Assembly: GCA_964036045.1 (NCBI GenBank)
Contig: OZ038379.1
Location: 114,727,604 to 114,791,603 of the forward strand
Reading direction: 5' to 3'
Origin: Eutreptiella sp. 'Long Island Sound 2002'
Lineage: Eukaryota > Euglenozoa > Euglenophyceae > Eutreptiales > Eutreptiaceae
DNA length: 64,000 nucleotides
Numbering within the stretch: the stretch's first letter is position 1; each line of letters begins with the position of its first letter. The notes below the pieces were generated by a model. That model saw only the letters and a list, made by a program, of their open reading frames with translations. It was not told the DNA's origin and did no database searches. The position numbers and the translations under genes were made by a program. Positions 12,586-21,970 of the stretch are shown here, piece by piece.

Positions 12586-13664
12586 AGTACTCCCCAGCTC
12601 TACTCACGGGCTGGGTGCCGGGTGCGAAGCCCCCGACGACAGGGCCCGGGCACCACCCAAACGGGTGGTGTACTAACAGTGTCAGGTGTACGCGCGCGCC
12701 AGCGCCAAGCACCACCCCCGAGGGAGCCCGCGGCCCCCCAGTACCGGCCGCCAGGGCCCCGGGAACAGACCAGCGATCCCTAGAGAGGACGGCTGGTACA
12801 TCCTCCCCCTCCATCTCCCCTCAACGCCTTTGCCCCACCCACAGGGCCCTCTGCCACAACTCCATCCCACACACCCCCATGCAGCTCTCAGTGCCCCCCA
12901 TGCACTACCTCCTGCAGCCGCTCCCTGCCACCTCCCTTGCCCACTGCCCCCCCCCCCCCACCCCCTTCTCCTGCCCTTGCCCCTCTCACAGGCTGGCAGC
13001 GCCTGTGCGGCGCGCCTCCAAGGCCCCGCGTCGGCGGCCGGCCGCGTGAACAACTGGGCCCGGGCGCGCCACCGAGGAGGCTCCAGTGCGGGGTCTTCAT
13101 GGCAAGCGTCCAGGTGTGTACGTGGAAAGGGCCCCGGAGGGTGCAGGTGAGGGGCCCCCGCCCTAGCAGAGGCGCGGTGCCTGGAAACTGGCCTGGGGGT
13201 CCCGGGGCCACAGGAGCAGAGGAGCAAGTCAAAGTCGCTGCAGATGCAGTCACTTTCAGAAAGAGTCCGAAATGTGCAAGCTGGACCTGCAGACTGGTTC
13301 CGCGAGGTGACTACTGCTCGGTGCCAGGGCTCTGCCTTGCAAGAGTGGCGAACAGGCAGATGAATCTAATATTCCGGCACGCTGGTACCAGGGTCTTGCC
13401 TGAAGATACTCAGAACGCTTTCTCAGAGAGTTTGCTGAGAAGGGCCAGTGGCAACGCTGGTGTTCTCAAGACCGGTGCTGCGGGGCCGCGTCTCGGTGGC
13501 GCCCCTGTGGAGTTATCTTTTACCAGGATTCTGAATGCCGCCCCCTGGGCACCCGTCCGGCTGGACGCCCCGGTATGGGTATCCAACATCCTTTGAGGTA
13601 AGGTATAAGGCCCCCAGGCCACCACCCCGGCGCCAACACCAAGGAGGGCGTCCGGGAGGGGTAA
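12586..13664. other. No supported gene; GC-rich unique sequence
   Basis: Long open frames occur on both strands (for example 12,937-13,596 plus), as expected at this GC content. None shows a family motif, periodicity or splice structure. Confidence 0.45.
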
Positions 13665-14105
13665 CAGCCCCCGATCCCCCAAAGGCAGCCCCAAAGGTGA
13701 GCGCACCACTGGAAGGGGCATGTCTACGGGGTAAAAAATTGCGCTGAGTAAATACCTAACGTAATAAATAGTGCCTACTGCCGTAACTAATGCTTAACGG
13801 GTAAATGGCCCCCCCCCGGGGCCAGTTAAGTGCGCCACCCCCGGAGCCGGACTCGACCGGCCGTGCTGAGGCGAACCCAGCAATGGGTATGACAGGCCAG
13901 ACCTCGTGTGCTGGTAGCCACGCCTCAGTACACTCCGTGGGCCCATAAGGCCCACGGGGGCCCCAAATACCGTTACGTTCGGGAGTTAAGCCCCGGCGGA
14001 ATTTGGGGTTGTTCATGGTTAAGAGGACTCACGTTGAGTCCCTGATACTGCTACCCCGGGGTTATGACCCCTGGTACTGCCTGCCTACTGCCTTGCTGCA
14101 TAGCA
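13665..14105. repeat. Dispersed repeat, copy B (partner at 1-440)
   Basis: This is the diverged second copy of the element at 1-440, in the same orientation. It runs up to the start of the 94-bp array. Confidence 0.7.
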
Positions 14106-14139
14106 TAGTAGGACTAGGGGTGGGGGGCCTTGAAGGATG

Positions 14140-15668
14140 ATGGATCCCCACGGGCCTTGCAGGAGGCTCCGAACACCCCCTGGACAGGACTCCCCGTCCC
14201 CCCCAGGCCGGTGCGCCCGGTTCTCTGAAGCAGATGGCCCCCCATTGGCCTTGCAGGAGGCTCCGAACACCCCCTGGGCAGGACTCCCCGTCCCCCCCAG
14301 GCCGATGCGCCCGGTTCTCTGAAGAAGATGGCCCCCCATTGGCCTTGCAGGAGGCTTCGACCACCCCCTGGGCAGGGCTCCCCGTCCCCCCCAGGCAGGT
14401 GCGCCCGGTTCTCTGAAGAAGATGGCCCCCCATTGGCCTTGCAGGAGGCTCCGAACACCCGCTGGGCTGGACTCCCCGTCCCCCCCAGGCCGGTGCGCCC
14501 GGTTCTCTGAAGCACATGGCTCCCCATTGGCCTTGCAGGAGGCTCCGAACACCCCCTGGGCAGGACTCCCCGTCCCCCCCAGGCCGATGCGCCCGGTTCT
14601 CCGAAGATGATGGCCCCCCATTGGCCTTGCAGGAGGCTCCGACCACCCCCTGAGCTGGGCTCCCCGTCCCCCCCAGGCAGGTGCGCCCGCTTCTCTGAAG
14701 ATGATGGCCCCCCATTGGCCTTGCAGGAGGCTCCGAACACCCCCTGGGCTGGGCTCCCCGTCCCCCCCAGGCAGGTGCGCCCGGTTCTCCGAAGATGATG
14801 GCCCCCCTTTGGCCTTGCAGGAGGCTCCGAACACCCCCTGGGCTGGGCTCCCCGCCCCCCCCAGGCCGGTGCGCCCGGTTCTCTGAAGCAGATGGCCCCC
14901 CGTTGGCCTTGCAGGAGGCTCCGAACACCCCCTGGGCTGGACTCCCCGTCCCCCCCAGGCCGGTGCGCCCGGTTCTCTGAAGAAGATGGCCCCCCATTGG
15001 CCTTGCAAGAGGCTCCGAACACCCCTTGGGCTGGACTCCCCGTCCCCCCCAGACCGGTGCGCCCGGTTCTCCGAAGAAGATGGCCCCCCATTGGCCTGGC
15101 AGGAGGCTCCGAACACCCCCTGGGCTGGACTCCCCGTCCCCCCCAGGCCGGTGCGCCCGGGTCTCCGAAGATGATGGCCCCCCATAGGCCTTGCGGGAGG
15201 CTCCGAACACCCCTTGGGCTGGGCTCCCCGTCCCCCCAGGCCGGTGCGCCCGGGTCTCTGCAGATGATGGCCCCTCGTGGGCCTTGCAGGAGGTTCCGGA
15301 CACCCCCCTGGCTGGTGTGCCCGGTGCTTAGACGATGCCGCCTCCCCATGGGCCCAGAGGGATACTCCGACCACCCCCTGGGCTGGACTCCCCGTCCCCC
15401 CCAGGCCGGTGTGCCCGGTTCTTAGACACAGCTGCCTCCCCATGGGCCCAAAAGGATACTCCGACCACCCCCTGGGCTGGACTCCCCGTCCCCCCCGGGC
15501 CGGTGTGCCCGGTTCTTAGACAATGCCGCCTCCCCATGGGCCCTGAAGGTTACTCCGACCACCCCCTCGGCTGGACTCCCCGTCCCCCCCAGGCCGGTGT
15601 GCCCGGTTCTTAGACAATGCTGCCTCCCCAAGGGCCCTGAAGGTTAGTCCGACCACCCCCTGGGCTGG
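14140..15668. repeat. 94-bp minisatellite array, about 16 copies
   Basis: Units of 94 bp contain GGCCCCCCATTGGCCTTGCA, then GGAGGCTCCGAACACCCCCT, then ACTCCCCGTCCCCCCCAGGC. The phase marker recurs at 14,234, 14,328, 14,422 and onward. From about 15,300 the units change to a variant with CCGCCTCCCCATGGGCCC and GGATACTCCGACCACCCCC. The junction with the 47-bp array near 15,669 is abrupt. Open frames of over 400 codons on the minus strand come from the lack of stops in the unit. Confidence 0.95.
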
Positions 15669-16247
15669 ACTGAGGCAGTGTATTGCAGGAGGTCCACTGC
15701 CCACTGCCCCCCAGCAGTGGGGCAGTGTACTGCAGGAGGTCCACTGCCCACTGCCCCCGGTCAGTGGGGCGGTGTATAGAAGGAGGTCCACTGCCCGCTG
15801 CCCCCAGGCAGTGAGGCAGTGTACTGCAGGAGGTCCACTGCCCACTGCCCCCAGGCGGTGAGGCAGTGTACTGCAGGAGGTCCACTGCCCACTGCCCCCA
15901 CCCAGTCAGTGGGGCGGTGTATAGAAGGAGGTCCACTGCCCGCTGCCCCCGGGCATTGGGGCAGTGTACTGCAGGAATTCCACTGCCCACTGCCCCTAGG
16001 CAGTGAGGCAGTGTATTGCAGCAGGTCCACTGCCCACTGTCCCCAGGCAGTGGGGCGGTGTACTGCAGGAGATCCACTCCCCACTGCCCCCAGGCGGTGG
16101 GGCAGTGTACTGCAGGAGGTCCACTGCCCACTGGCCCCAAGGCAGTGAGGCAGTGTATTGCAGGAGGTCCACTGCCCACTGCCCTGAGGCACTGGGGCAG
16201 TGTACTGCAGGAGGTCCACTGCCCACTGCCCCCAGGCAGTGAGGCAG
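15669..16247. repeat. 47-bp minisatellite, left part, split by the LINE
   Basis: About 12 units of 47 bp: AGTGAGGCAGTGTATTGCAG, GAGGTCCACTGCCCACTGCC, CCCAGGC. The array stops at AGTGAGGCAG (16,238-16,247) and resumes in register with AGTGAGGCAG at 25,730, so it was one array before the retrotransposon inserted. Confidence 0.95.
16238..16247. repeat. Target site duplication, left copy
   Basis: AGTGAGGCAG here is repeated at 25,730-25,739. Removing the intervening 9,482 bp and one copy restores a perfect 47-bp unit. As the target is repetitive, the exact length of the duplication is ambiguous. Confidence 0.85.
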
Positions 16248-16274
16248 GAGGAGGAGGAGGAGGAGGAGGAGGAG
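16248..16274 (+). repeat. (GAG)9 tract, 3' tail of the LINE
   Basis: Nine GAG units adjoin the target duplication. On the element's own strand this is a (CTC)n 3' end. Some LINE clades end in short tandem repeats rather than poly(A), so this marks the 3' terminus. Confidence 0.85.
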
Positions 16275-16664
16275 CGCCTGCCGCGGTCCCACGTACGGTG
16301 AGCCTTGGCGTCGTCCCTCGGGGGCCCCACGCAGGCACTGCCGAGGGAGTCCTCCGTCTTACCTCCGCTAGAGCAAGACGAATCTCGTCGCACACCTGAG
16401 AACGCTCCTCCCAGCAGGCAGTCTGGGTCACAACGTCGGTGTACGACAACGCTACGGTCCAATCTGCTCTCCGGTCCCGGCCACCGACTGCCCCGAACTG
16501 TCCTGGATCCACCCGAGTCAGCGTTCCAAGATCAACGTGAGCTGAGAAGGTATGGGTCTCCCGGGGCATCACCCCCGACTTAGGACGCCGCCGGACAAGG
16601 AGCGCGGCCCGGCACGACTGCGCGCTGTACCGGGACGACCCGGGCGCGGGAGTTCGAGGGCGGG
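16275..16664 (-). other. LINE 3' region
   Basis: This lies between the RT ORF stop (TGA at 16,665-16,667) and the (CTC)n tail. Another minus-strand frame stays open here, with protein-like stretches such as CWEERSQVCDEIRLALAEV near 16,350. A frame-shifted C-terminal extension is possible, but a plain 3' UTR is the simpler reading. Confidence 0.5.
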
Positions 16665-19600
16665 TCACGGGCGGGGGCATGGCCACGGGACCCACCGACC
16701 CATGGCCACCCGCATGTCCTTGAAGACCGTGCGGGGGCCTTGGGAAGCTGCGGTAAGGATGGCTGAGAACGCCGAATGCAGGGCGGCACACCACGAGGGG
16801 ATCACATCTCCACGGAAGCCAGCCTCCAGGCTCCGTCCGTTGCCACCGTAATGGATGGCCCAGAGGCGGCGTCGGTCCGGGAAAAGGGGGGTAAGCCCGT
16901 GCCGGCCGAGACTATCCAAGACGACCACATCGTGGGCTTCCATCTCGATGTCCTGTTGGATGTCGCGTGGTATCTGGTTGCTCTCGATGCACACATACAG
17001 GACTCGGTACGGACTGCACTTGTTCCGGGTGGATTTGGCGGCCCTCACCTTGGGGGCCAGGAGGAGGTCCCCGGACAGCCACAGGCCTAGGAGGACGTCC
17101 CAGGCCGGCCACCTGGGCGATCCAGGCGTCGGGGCCCAGTTGGCCACGTAATACCACGCCCGCGAAGGGCGGCCGGTGAGGGATTGGTTCACGGGGCCCC
17201 CCTTCTGGGGGGAGAAGTGGTCGGCTAGAGGTAGGACGGGCACCGCGTGCCGCTTATGTAGGAGGACGGTAGTAAGAACGACGTCGCAGAGCAGGCGACG
17301 GAGACGCGCAGGACGCAGACCCCTGTGCTGCAGGGCATCCCTGTGTGACGTGGAGATGGTTCCGAGACGACCAATAGTGTATGTTGCAATGGTGTGGTGG
17401 GCCGGGGAGCCATCCACAGCCAGTATGAACGGCTCGTCCCCCCAAAGGACGAGGGTGCCCCAAGCAGTGGGCGCACAGTGGCGCCAGGCATGGCACCTCT
17501 GAGAGAGTCGGGCCGCAAGCCACCGATGGTAGTGGGCGCGGATGAGCGGGTCTAGCGGGCATGAGAGGATGTGGTCCCCGGAGGCGGGCATGTTGCAGAG
17601 GGGGCAGGGCGTGTCCCTTGGGGGGAACAGGGAGAGGCGGATGCCGGTGACCGTGAGGTGGTCCCCCCATGTGATGAGGCCGTGGCTGACGACGTTGGCG
17701 TACTCGTTGAGGGCGGGGTGGCGTTGAGGCGGGGGGGACGCAGAGTAGGCGTGGTGGGAGGCGAGCAAGGCGCGGCGCGCGTGGGGCACGGCGTCGTGGA
17801 CCTGGAGGCCCGCGTGGGAGAAGCAGACGCGGGGTTGCTGTAGGGGGCCGAGCCATCCCACGGCGTCTGGGCAGGTGTCCGCAGCTCGCCCTGCCGCCTC
17901 GTCTACCTGGTCCAGCAGGGCATCGAGGCAGGTGCCGGCGATATGGGAATAGAGGTGACGGGGAGGGGCATGACCGTGGGCCATGTCGCGACACGTTCTT
18001 ATGAGATCTCCTTGTAGCGAGTCCTCCGGCTCGCGGCGCCCTTCCTGGGCTGTGATGTACCCTTTACAGTCCGCAAAGTGCCACGCACCGGATCGGAAGC
18101 CGATGGCAGGGTCGGCTGAAGGCCCCCTGGCGGTGAGGGCCACCCATGCCGTGTACAGCTCCGCCGTGTAGGCGTTGTCCAGCCTCAAGGGGATGGGGAC
18201 GGGGTACACCTGGTACCGGAGGGTGACGGGGCAGAACACCGCCACTGCCCCGCCGCAGCGCCGGGTCTTCGGGCACCACGACGCGTCGTGGAGGATCCCA
18301 TAGTTCTCAGGGAGCCAGGAGAACGTGGGGACTGTCGCAGTCACCGCTTGGCAACGCCTAACCGGGGGGGCGGTGCCGCCCGGCGGAGTGGGGCGGGGCG
18401 AAGCCCGGGGCCACCCCTTCCGTCGCGCGTCCTCTGTACTGCGATGTCCTGCAAGCATCCACGCATGGGTGTCCTGGACCTCGAGTCCGGGGGACGACAG
18501 GGCCAGCACATGGGGGGCGTGGTGTGGCAGATGGCTGTCAGGGGGCAAGTGGATGGCGATGTCGCACCGGTGGCACAGGGCGACAAACAGATCGTGGTCC
18601 GTGGGGTGTGCAGTGCACCGGAGCCCGAGCTCTGGGGTGAGGCAGGGCTGGGAAGGATGGAACCGCCAGAGGGCAGTCAGGAGCCCGTGGCGCGTGGACC
18701 GGCAGACCAGGGGGTTGGGGTGGTTCAGGTGCCGGATGTAGACGCCGAAGAAGTTAGCAAACCCAACGACCGGCGCCGGGGGGATACCGACTCCCCCTTC
18801 GGGGACCTCGCGGAGGAAGTGGGCAGAGGCGGAGAGGGCCCACCCAGCGGTGGCGCGCATGGCCGAGGCGGTCATGGCGTCCAGCACGCGCAGGGCCCCG
18901 TAGGAGGGGGGGCGGACACTGGTAAACCAGTTGACCGTCCCATGACACTTGGCGGTATACATGGCGAGGGGGTAGTGGGCGGGGAGTCGCGGGGCGCGGA
19001 GCGCTCGGCACGCAGCGCGGGTGCCCGAGAACAGGAGCCTGGAGTCGACGGGATGGAAGAGGTGGGGAAGGGCATGGCGGCCAAGGACGCGGACGTAGTC
19101 CTGGCTTGTGGCACAGCGCACGGGGTGACCATTGAGGTATACCGTGTCGTTGAGGAAATGGACCTGACCATCGCGCATGTCGGTGCCGACCAAGACTGTT
19201 TTGGTCGGGTCAGAGTGGAGGTTGGTGAGGCGGCCTGCCCTCTCCATGCCGCTGGCGAGGGCGGGCAAGTGGCAACGGTCGCCGGGCAGCCACTGGGTAT
19301 CATCCATCAGGAGAACCCGGTTCGGCGGGCCCGCGGGGGTGTCGGCGGGGGGGACGGAACGGCAGGCCTCGTGTCCCCGAACTTCGCCATATATGCAGTA
19401 CTTCATGCCGGACACGGGGCACCCTTGCCCCGTGCCGGCCCCCAGCCGGGTGGAGGACGGAGAGCGACCGTCAGCCCCCCCCATGTGCACCTCAAGGGCG
19501 CCGTCATGGTGCTGAAGGGTCGCGGCGTCGGCTGGGGAGATCCCTGCGGCGGTTAGGACGGCGTACTCGGTGGTGTGGTTGATGGAGCCATACGCGTGGC

Positions 19601-20651
19601 GGACATCGTCCGACAGGACCCACGCTTCGAGGTGTCTGCGCCAGCGGTCCCACCATACATCGTGTAGGACGCGGAGTAGCTCCACGGAGGAGCAGTGCGG
19701 GGACATCCCGAACTGGTAGGGCGGCACGATGCCGCCCTGAACCAGGCGGGGCTGGTAGTGGTCTTTGATGAGGGCGGCCGTGAGCTTCCATATCGTGGCC
19801 AGATTGGTCAGCGGCCTGCCATTTGCAATGGGGCCGTGCGGCGTCTTTTTCGGAAGGTTGATGAAATTTGCAGAGTGTGCCTGGGGCACGGGTACCCCAC
19901 GGAGAATACTGTTGATCAGGTCCACGATCGTCGCAAATTGGGCATCCTCCAATTGTCCGAACAGCCGGTACTCCAGTAAATCGTGGTACGGCACAGTGGC
20001 CGCCGCCCGGCGGACGATGGCTCGCAGGTTTGCGATGGTGGCGTTGGGTGGTGGGCCGAGCGGTCTGCCCTCCCATCCCGTGATGGTCCGGACGCGCGCG
20101 GGTGAGAGTGCCTCAAGAGGGGCAAGGTGCCTTTGGCGCAGCTGGTCCAACGCAACGGCGGCTTGTTGATGGAGAGGCACCGGGATGCCTACCACGTAGA
20201 CCGGATCCGCCGGGGGTACATAGCGCGCCCCTAACGTGCGGCGGTAGTCCGCTTTGGTGGGCTGGCCAGGGGCAGCGGGTAGGGGCGCCAGCCCTACATC
20301 CTTCTCCAGAAGGAGAACGTCCCAGGCCGCTCGGGTGCGTTCTTTGAGGCGGGCGACCTCCACGAGGTGCGACGATTGGGATGCCCAATCTGGGTAGGCG
20401 AGGGTGTAGCGTTGAAGGTTGGTGACGTGGACACGTATCGTCGATGGTACCGGCTGGCTGGGGACAGGGGGGCGTAGGCAGCCGTAGCTGCGGCGTATAG
20501 CGCTGAGGTCACCTCGGTATAGCGTGGCTGTGCATGGGGCGCGCCCGGGGGCGGCGTAGTGAGTTCGGCCCGAAAAGTGTCGTTGAGGGCGCGGAGCTGG
20601 CTGGCGAGGGGCTCCCGCGGGATGGGGAAGCGGCCCTTTTTCGAAGTGCAC
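16665..20651 (-). CDS. LINE ORF2: reverse transcriptase, RNase H and zinc finger
   Basis: This encodes the enzyme that copies the element RNA at the nicked target. Counting from residue 1 at 20,651, RT motif A is LSDDVRHAYGS near residues 347-356, motif B is GTGQGCPVSG near 407-415, and the catalytic Asp pair is in LLMDDTQ near 447-453 (FADD/YADD position). RNase H-type acidic residues follow in ILHDASW (~789), TAELYTAW (~831) and HFADCKGYI (~861). A CPLCNMPASGDHILSC zinc-finger-like motif lies near residue 1,070. The frame is 1,328 codons without an internal stop and ends at TGA. Its first ~70 codons overlap the endonuclease ORF in the -1 frame. The real protein probably continues from the endonuclease, so residue 1 here is only the first ATG of the frame. 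Confidence 0.93.
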   Translation of the reverse strand: MHFEKGPLPHPAGAPRQPAPRPQRHFSGRTHYAAPGRAPCTATLYRGDLSAIRRSYGCLRPPVPSQPVPSTIRVHVTNLQRYTLAYPDWASQSSHLVEVARLKERTRAAWDVLLLEKDVGLAPLPAAPGQPTKADYRRTLGARYVPPADPVYVVGIPVPLHQQAAVALDQLRQRHLAPLEALSPARVRTITGWEGRPLGPPPNATIANLRAIVRRAAATVPYHDLLEYRLFGQLEDAQFATIVDLINSILRGVPVPQAHSANFINLPKKTPHGPIANGRPLTNLATIWKLTAALIKDHYQPRLVQGGIVPPYQFGMSPHCSSVELLRVLHDVWWDRWRRHLEAWVLSDDVRHAYGSINHTTEYAVLTAAGISPADAATLQHHDGALEVHMGGADGRSPSSTRLGAGTGQGCPVSGMKYCIYGEVRGHEACRSVPPADTPAGPPNRVLLMDDTQWLPGDRCHLPALASGMERAGRLTNLHSDPTKTVLVGTDMRDGQVHFLNDTVYLNGHPVRCATSQDYVRVLGRHALPHLFHPVDSRLLFSGTRAACRALRAPRLPAHYPLAMYTAKCHGTVNWFTSVRPPSYGALRVLDAMTASAMRATAGWALSASAHFLREVPEGGVGIPPAPVVGFANFFGVYIRHLNHPNPLVCRSTRHGLLTALWRFHPSQPCLTPELGLRCTAHPTDHDLFVALCHRCDIAIHLPPDSHLPHHAPHVLALSSPGLEVQDTHAWMLAGHRSTEDARRKGWPRASPRPTPPGGTAPPVRRCQAVTATVPTFSWLPENYGILHDASWCPKTRRCGGAVAVFCPVTLRYQVYPVPIPLRLDNAYTAELYTAWVALTARGPSADPAIGFRSGAWHFADCKGYITAQEGRREPEDSLQGDLIRTCRDMAHGHAPPRHLYSHIAGTCLDALLDQVDEAAGRAADTCPDAVGWLGPLQQPRVCFSHAGLQVHDAVPHARRALLASHHAYSASPPPQRHPALNEYANVVSHGLITWGDHLTVTGIRLSLFPPRDTPCPLCNMPASGDHILSCPLDPLIRAHYHRWLAARLSQRCHAWRHCAPTAWGTLVLWGDEPFILAVDGSPAHHTIATYTIGRLGTISTSHRDALQHRGLRPARLRRLLCDVVLTTVLLHKRHAVPVLPLADHFSPQKGGPVNQSLTGRPSRAWYYVANWAPTPGSPRWPAWDVLLGLWLSGDLLLAPKVRAAKSTRNKCSPYRVLYVCIESNQIPRDIQQDIEMEAHDVVVLDSLGRHGLTPLFPDRRRLWAIHYGGNGRSLEAGFRGDVIPSWCAALHSAFSAILTAASQGPRTVFKDMRVAMGRWVPWPCPRP

Positions 20652-21970
20652 ACCAATTGGGGCGCTGGCGGGAGGTCATGGAGGGCGGCAGTCACGGGTA
20701 GGTGGTCAGATGGGAGACTGGAGTCGGAGCGCACCTCCGTGGTGTGGGCTGCTTTTGAAGGGGCGCGGAGGAAGATGTGGTCCAGGGCACCGGCGAAACC
20801 TTGCGGGCTCACCCACGTGGGGGCCTCCGCAAGGTGGCGCAGACGGCGCATTCCAAGGCGCGTGAGCGTGGGGAGGACGAGGTCACAGAGGGAGGCAGGG
20901 GAGACAGGGAGGTGTGAGACCCAGCGGCAATTGGCGTTCAGGTCCCCTGTCAGGACAACCACTCTAGCCGGGGTGAGGAGGAGGTACGGGTATATCCAAT
21001 CCAGGATTTCTTGGAGGGTGTCGAGGTTCCCGTCGGCGGGGAGATACACGTTGGCGTGGCAGTGGGTCACGCCCGCCATGGTGAAGTGTGTGACGAGGGC
21101 TCGTCCCGACGGGTGGGCGCTGCGGCTGGTCACGACCAGGTCCGGGGTCGTGTAGAGGAGAGTGGCACATCCCCCAGCCACTCTTGCTGGTGCCTGGATG
21201 GTGTGGTACAGGGGGTGCACCCGTTGGATGATCAGGGGTCCCGCTTCTTGAACATGCAGGGCTAGCGGGTACTGGCACTCGCGCACCAGGACGTCCAGGG
21301 CGCGGAGCTTAGGACGCAGGGACATCTGCACGTTGAGGGTCATCACGTCCGGGCGGGGTGACACGTGGCCGGTGAGGGGGGGACCAGGGCAGGAGCCGGC
21401 GGCGGCGGAGTGCTGGGTTAGCTTGCGGTCCACGGCTGCGGGGAGGGCGCGAGGCAGGCCTCGCACCCACTTGCGGAGGTGCCGGTGGTGGTACGTGGCC
21501 GCTATTGCCAAGACACTGGCCCGGGTGAGGCCTGTGGCTGTGATGGAGACACGGCTGTGTAGGGATTGTGGGAGGACCACGTGGTGGTGCTCGGGCAAGA
21601 TGAAAGAGGCGGGTGGCAGGCCCTTGCGGCAGAGCTGTAACTGATGGGAGCCCGCCACCTGCACACAGTGCACGGCGCCCACTAACGACAGAACGTCACG
21701 GGGCCAGGGGTCCGCCCCGCTGCACGCCCGGTAATAGTGCACACCCACTGGCAGGTGTAGGCACATTTCGAGGGCGTAGGGGGGCGTGATGAACTGGGCA
21801 GTGCCTGGGGCCGGCACCGGTACCAGGCCCCACTCTCTGGGGGGGGAGCTCGGAGTGTATGCGCCCAGGTGCAGGTCCCGGACGTGGGGGACGCCGTCGA
21901 GGTGGGAGTGGCGGAGCCGAGACACAGCGTCAGGGATGTCCTCGTTGCGCCCCGCCATGTCCCGGGTCAC
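20294..21970 (-). CDS. LINE apurinic-type endonuclease
   Basis: This encodes the nicking domain that starts target-primed reverse transcription. An N-terminal extension of about 200 residues precedes VMTLNVQ, then LALHVQEA (the QE motif), LTGDLNANC near residue 341 and PSDHLPV near 420; these are the core metal and active-site positions of the family. The frame used here opens at GTG (21,970), which overlaps the TGA ending the ORF1 extension (GTGA). The first ATG is at 21,958. Protein-like sequence persists to about 20,440 and then continues in the -1 frame of ORF2. The switch lies near a C6 run at 20,467-20,472 (G6 on the plus strand), so it could be a homopolymer indel or a programmed -1 shift. 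Confidence 0.9.
   Translation of the reverse strand: MTRDMAGRNEDIPDAVSRLRHSHLDGVPHVRDLHLGAYTPSSPPREWGLVPVPAPGTAQFITPPYALEMCLHLPVGVHYYRACSGADPWPRDVLSLVGAVHCVQVAGSHQLQLCRKGLPPASFILPEHHHVVLPQSLHSRVSITATGLTRASVLAIAATYHHRHLRKWVRGLPRALPAAVDRKLTQHSAAAGSCPGPPLTGHVSPRPDVMTLNVQMSLRPKLRALDVLVRECQYPLALHVQEAGPLIIQRVHPLYHTIQAPARVAGGCATLLYTTPDLVVTSRSAHPSGRALVTHFTMAGVTHCHANVYLPADGNLDTLQEILDWIYPYLLLTPARVVVLTGDLNANCRWVSHLPVSPASLCDLVLPTLTRLGMRRLRHLAEAPTWVSPQGFAGALDHIFLRAPSKAAHTTEVRSDSSLPSDHLPVTAALHDLPPAPQLVCTSKKGRFPIPREPLASQLRALNDTFRAELTTPPPGAPHAQPRYTEVTSALYAAATAAYAPLSPASRYHRRYVSTSPTFNATPSPTQIGHPNRRTSWRSPASKNAPERPGTFSFWRRM

Noticed and set aside
14062-15443. Frames of over 400 codons in the 94-bp array
   Set aside because: Produced by the GC-rich unit itself. 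Three overlapping frames are equally open.
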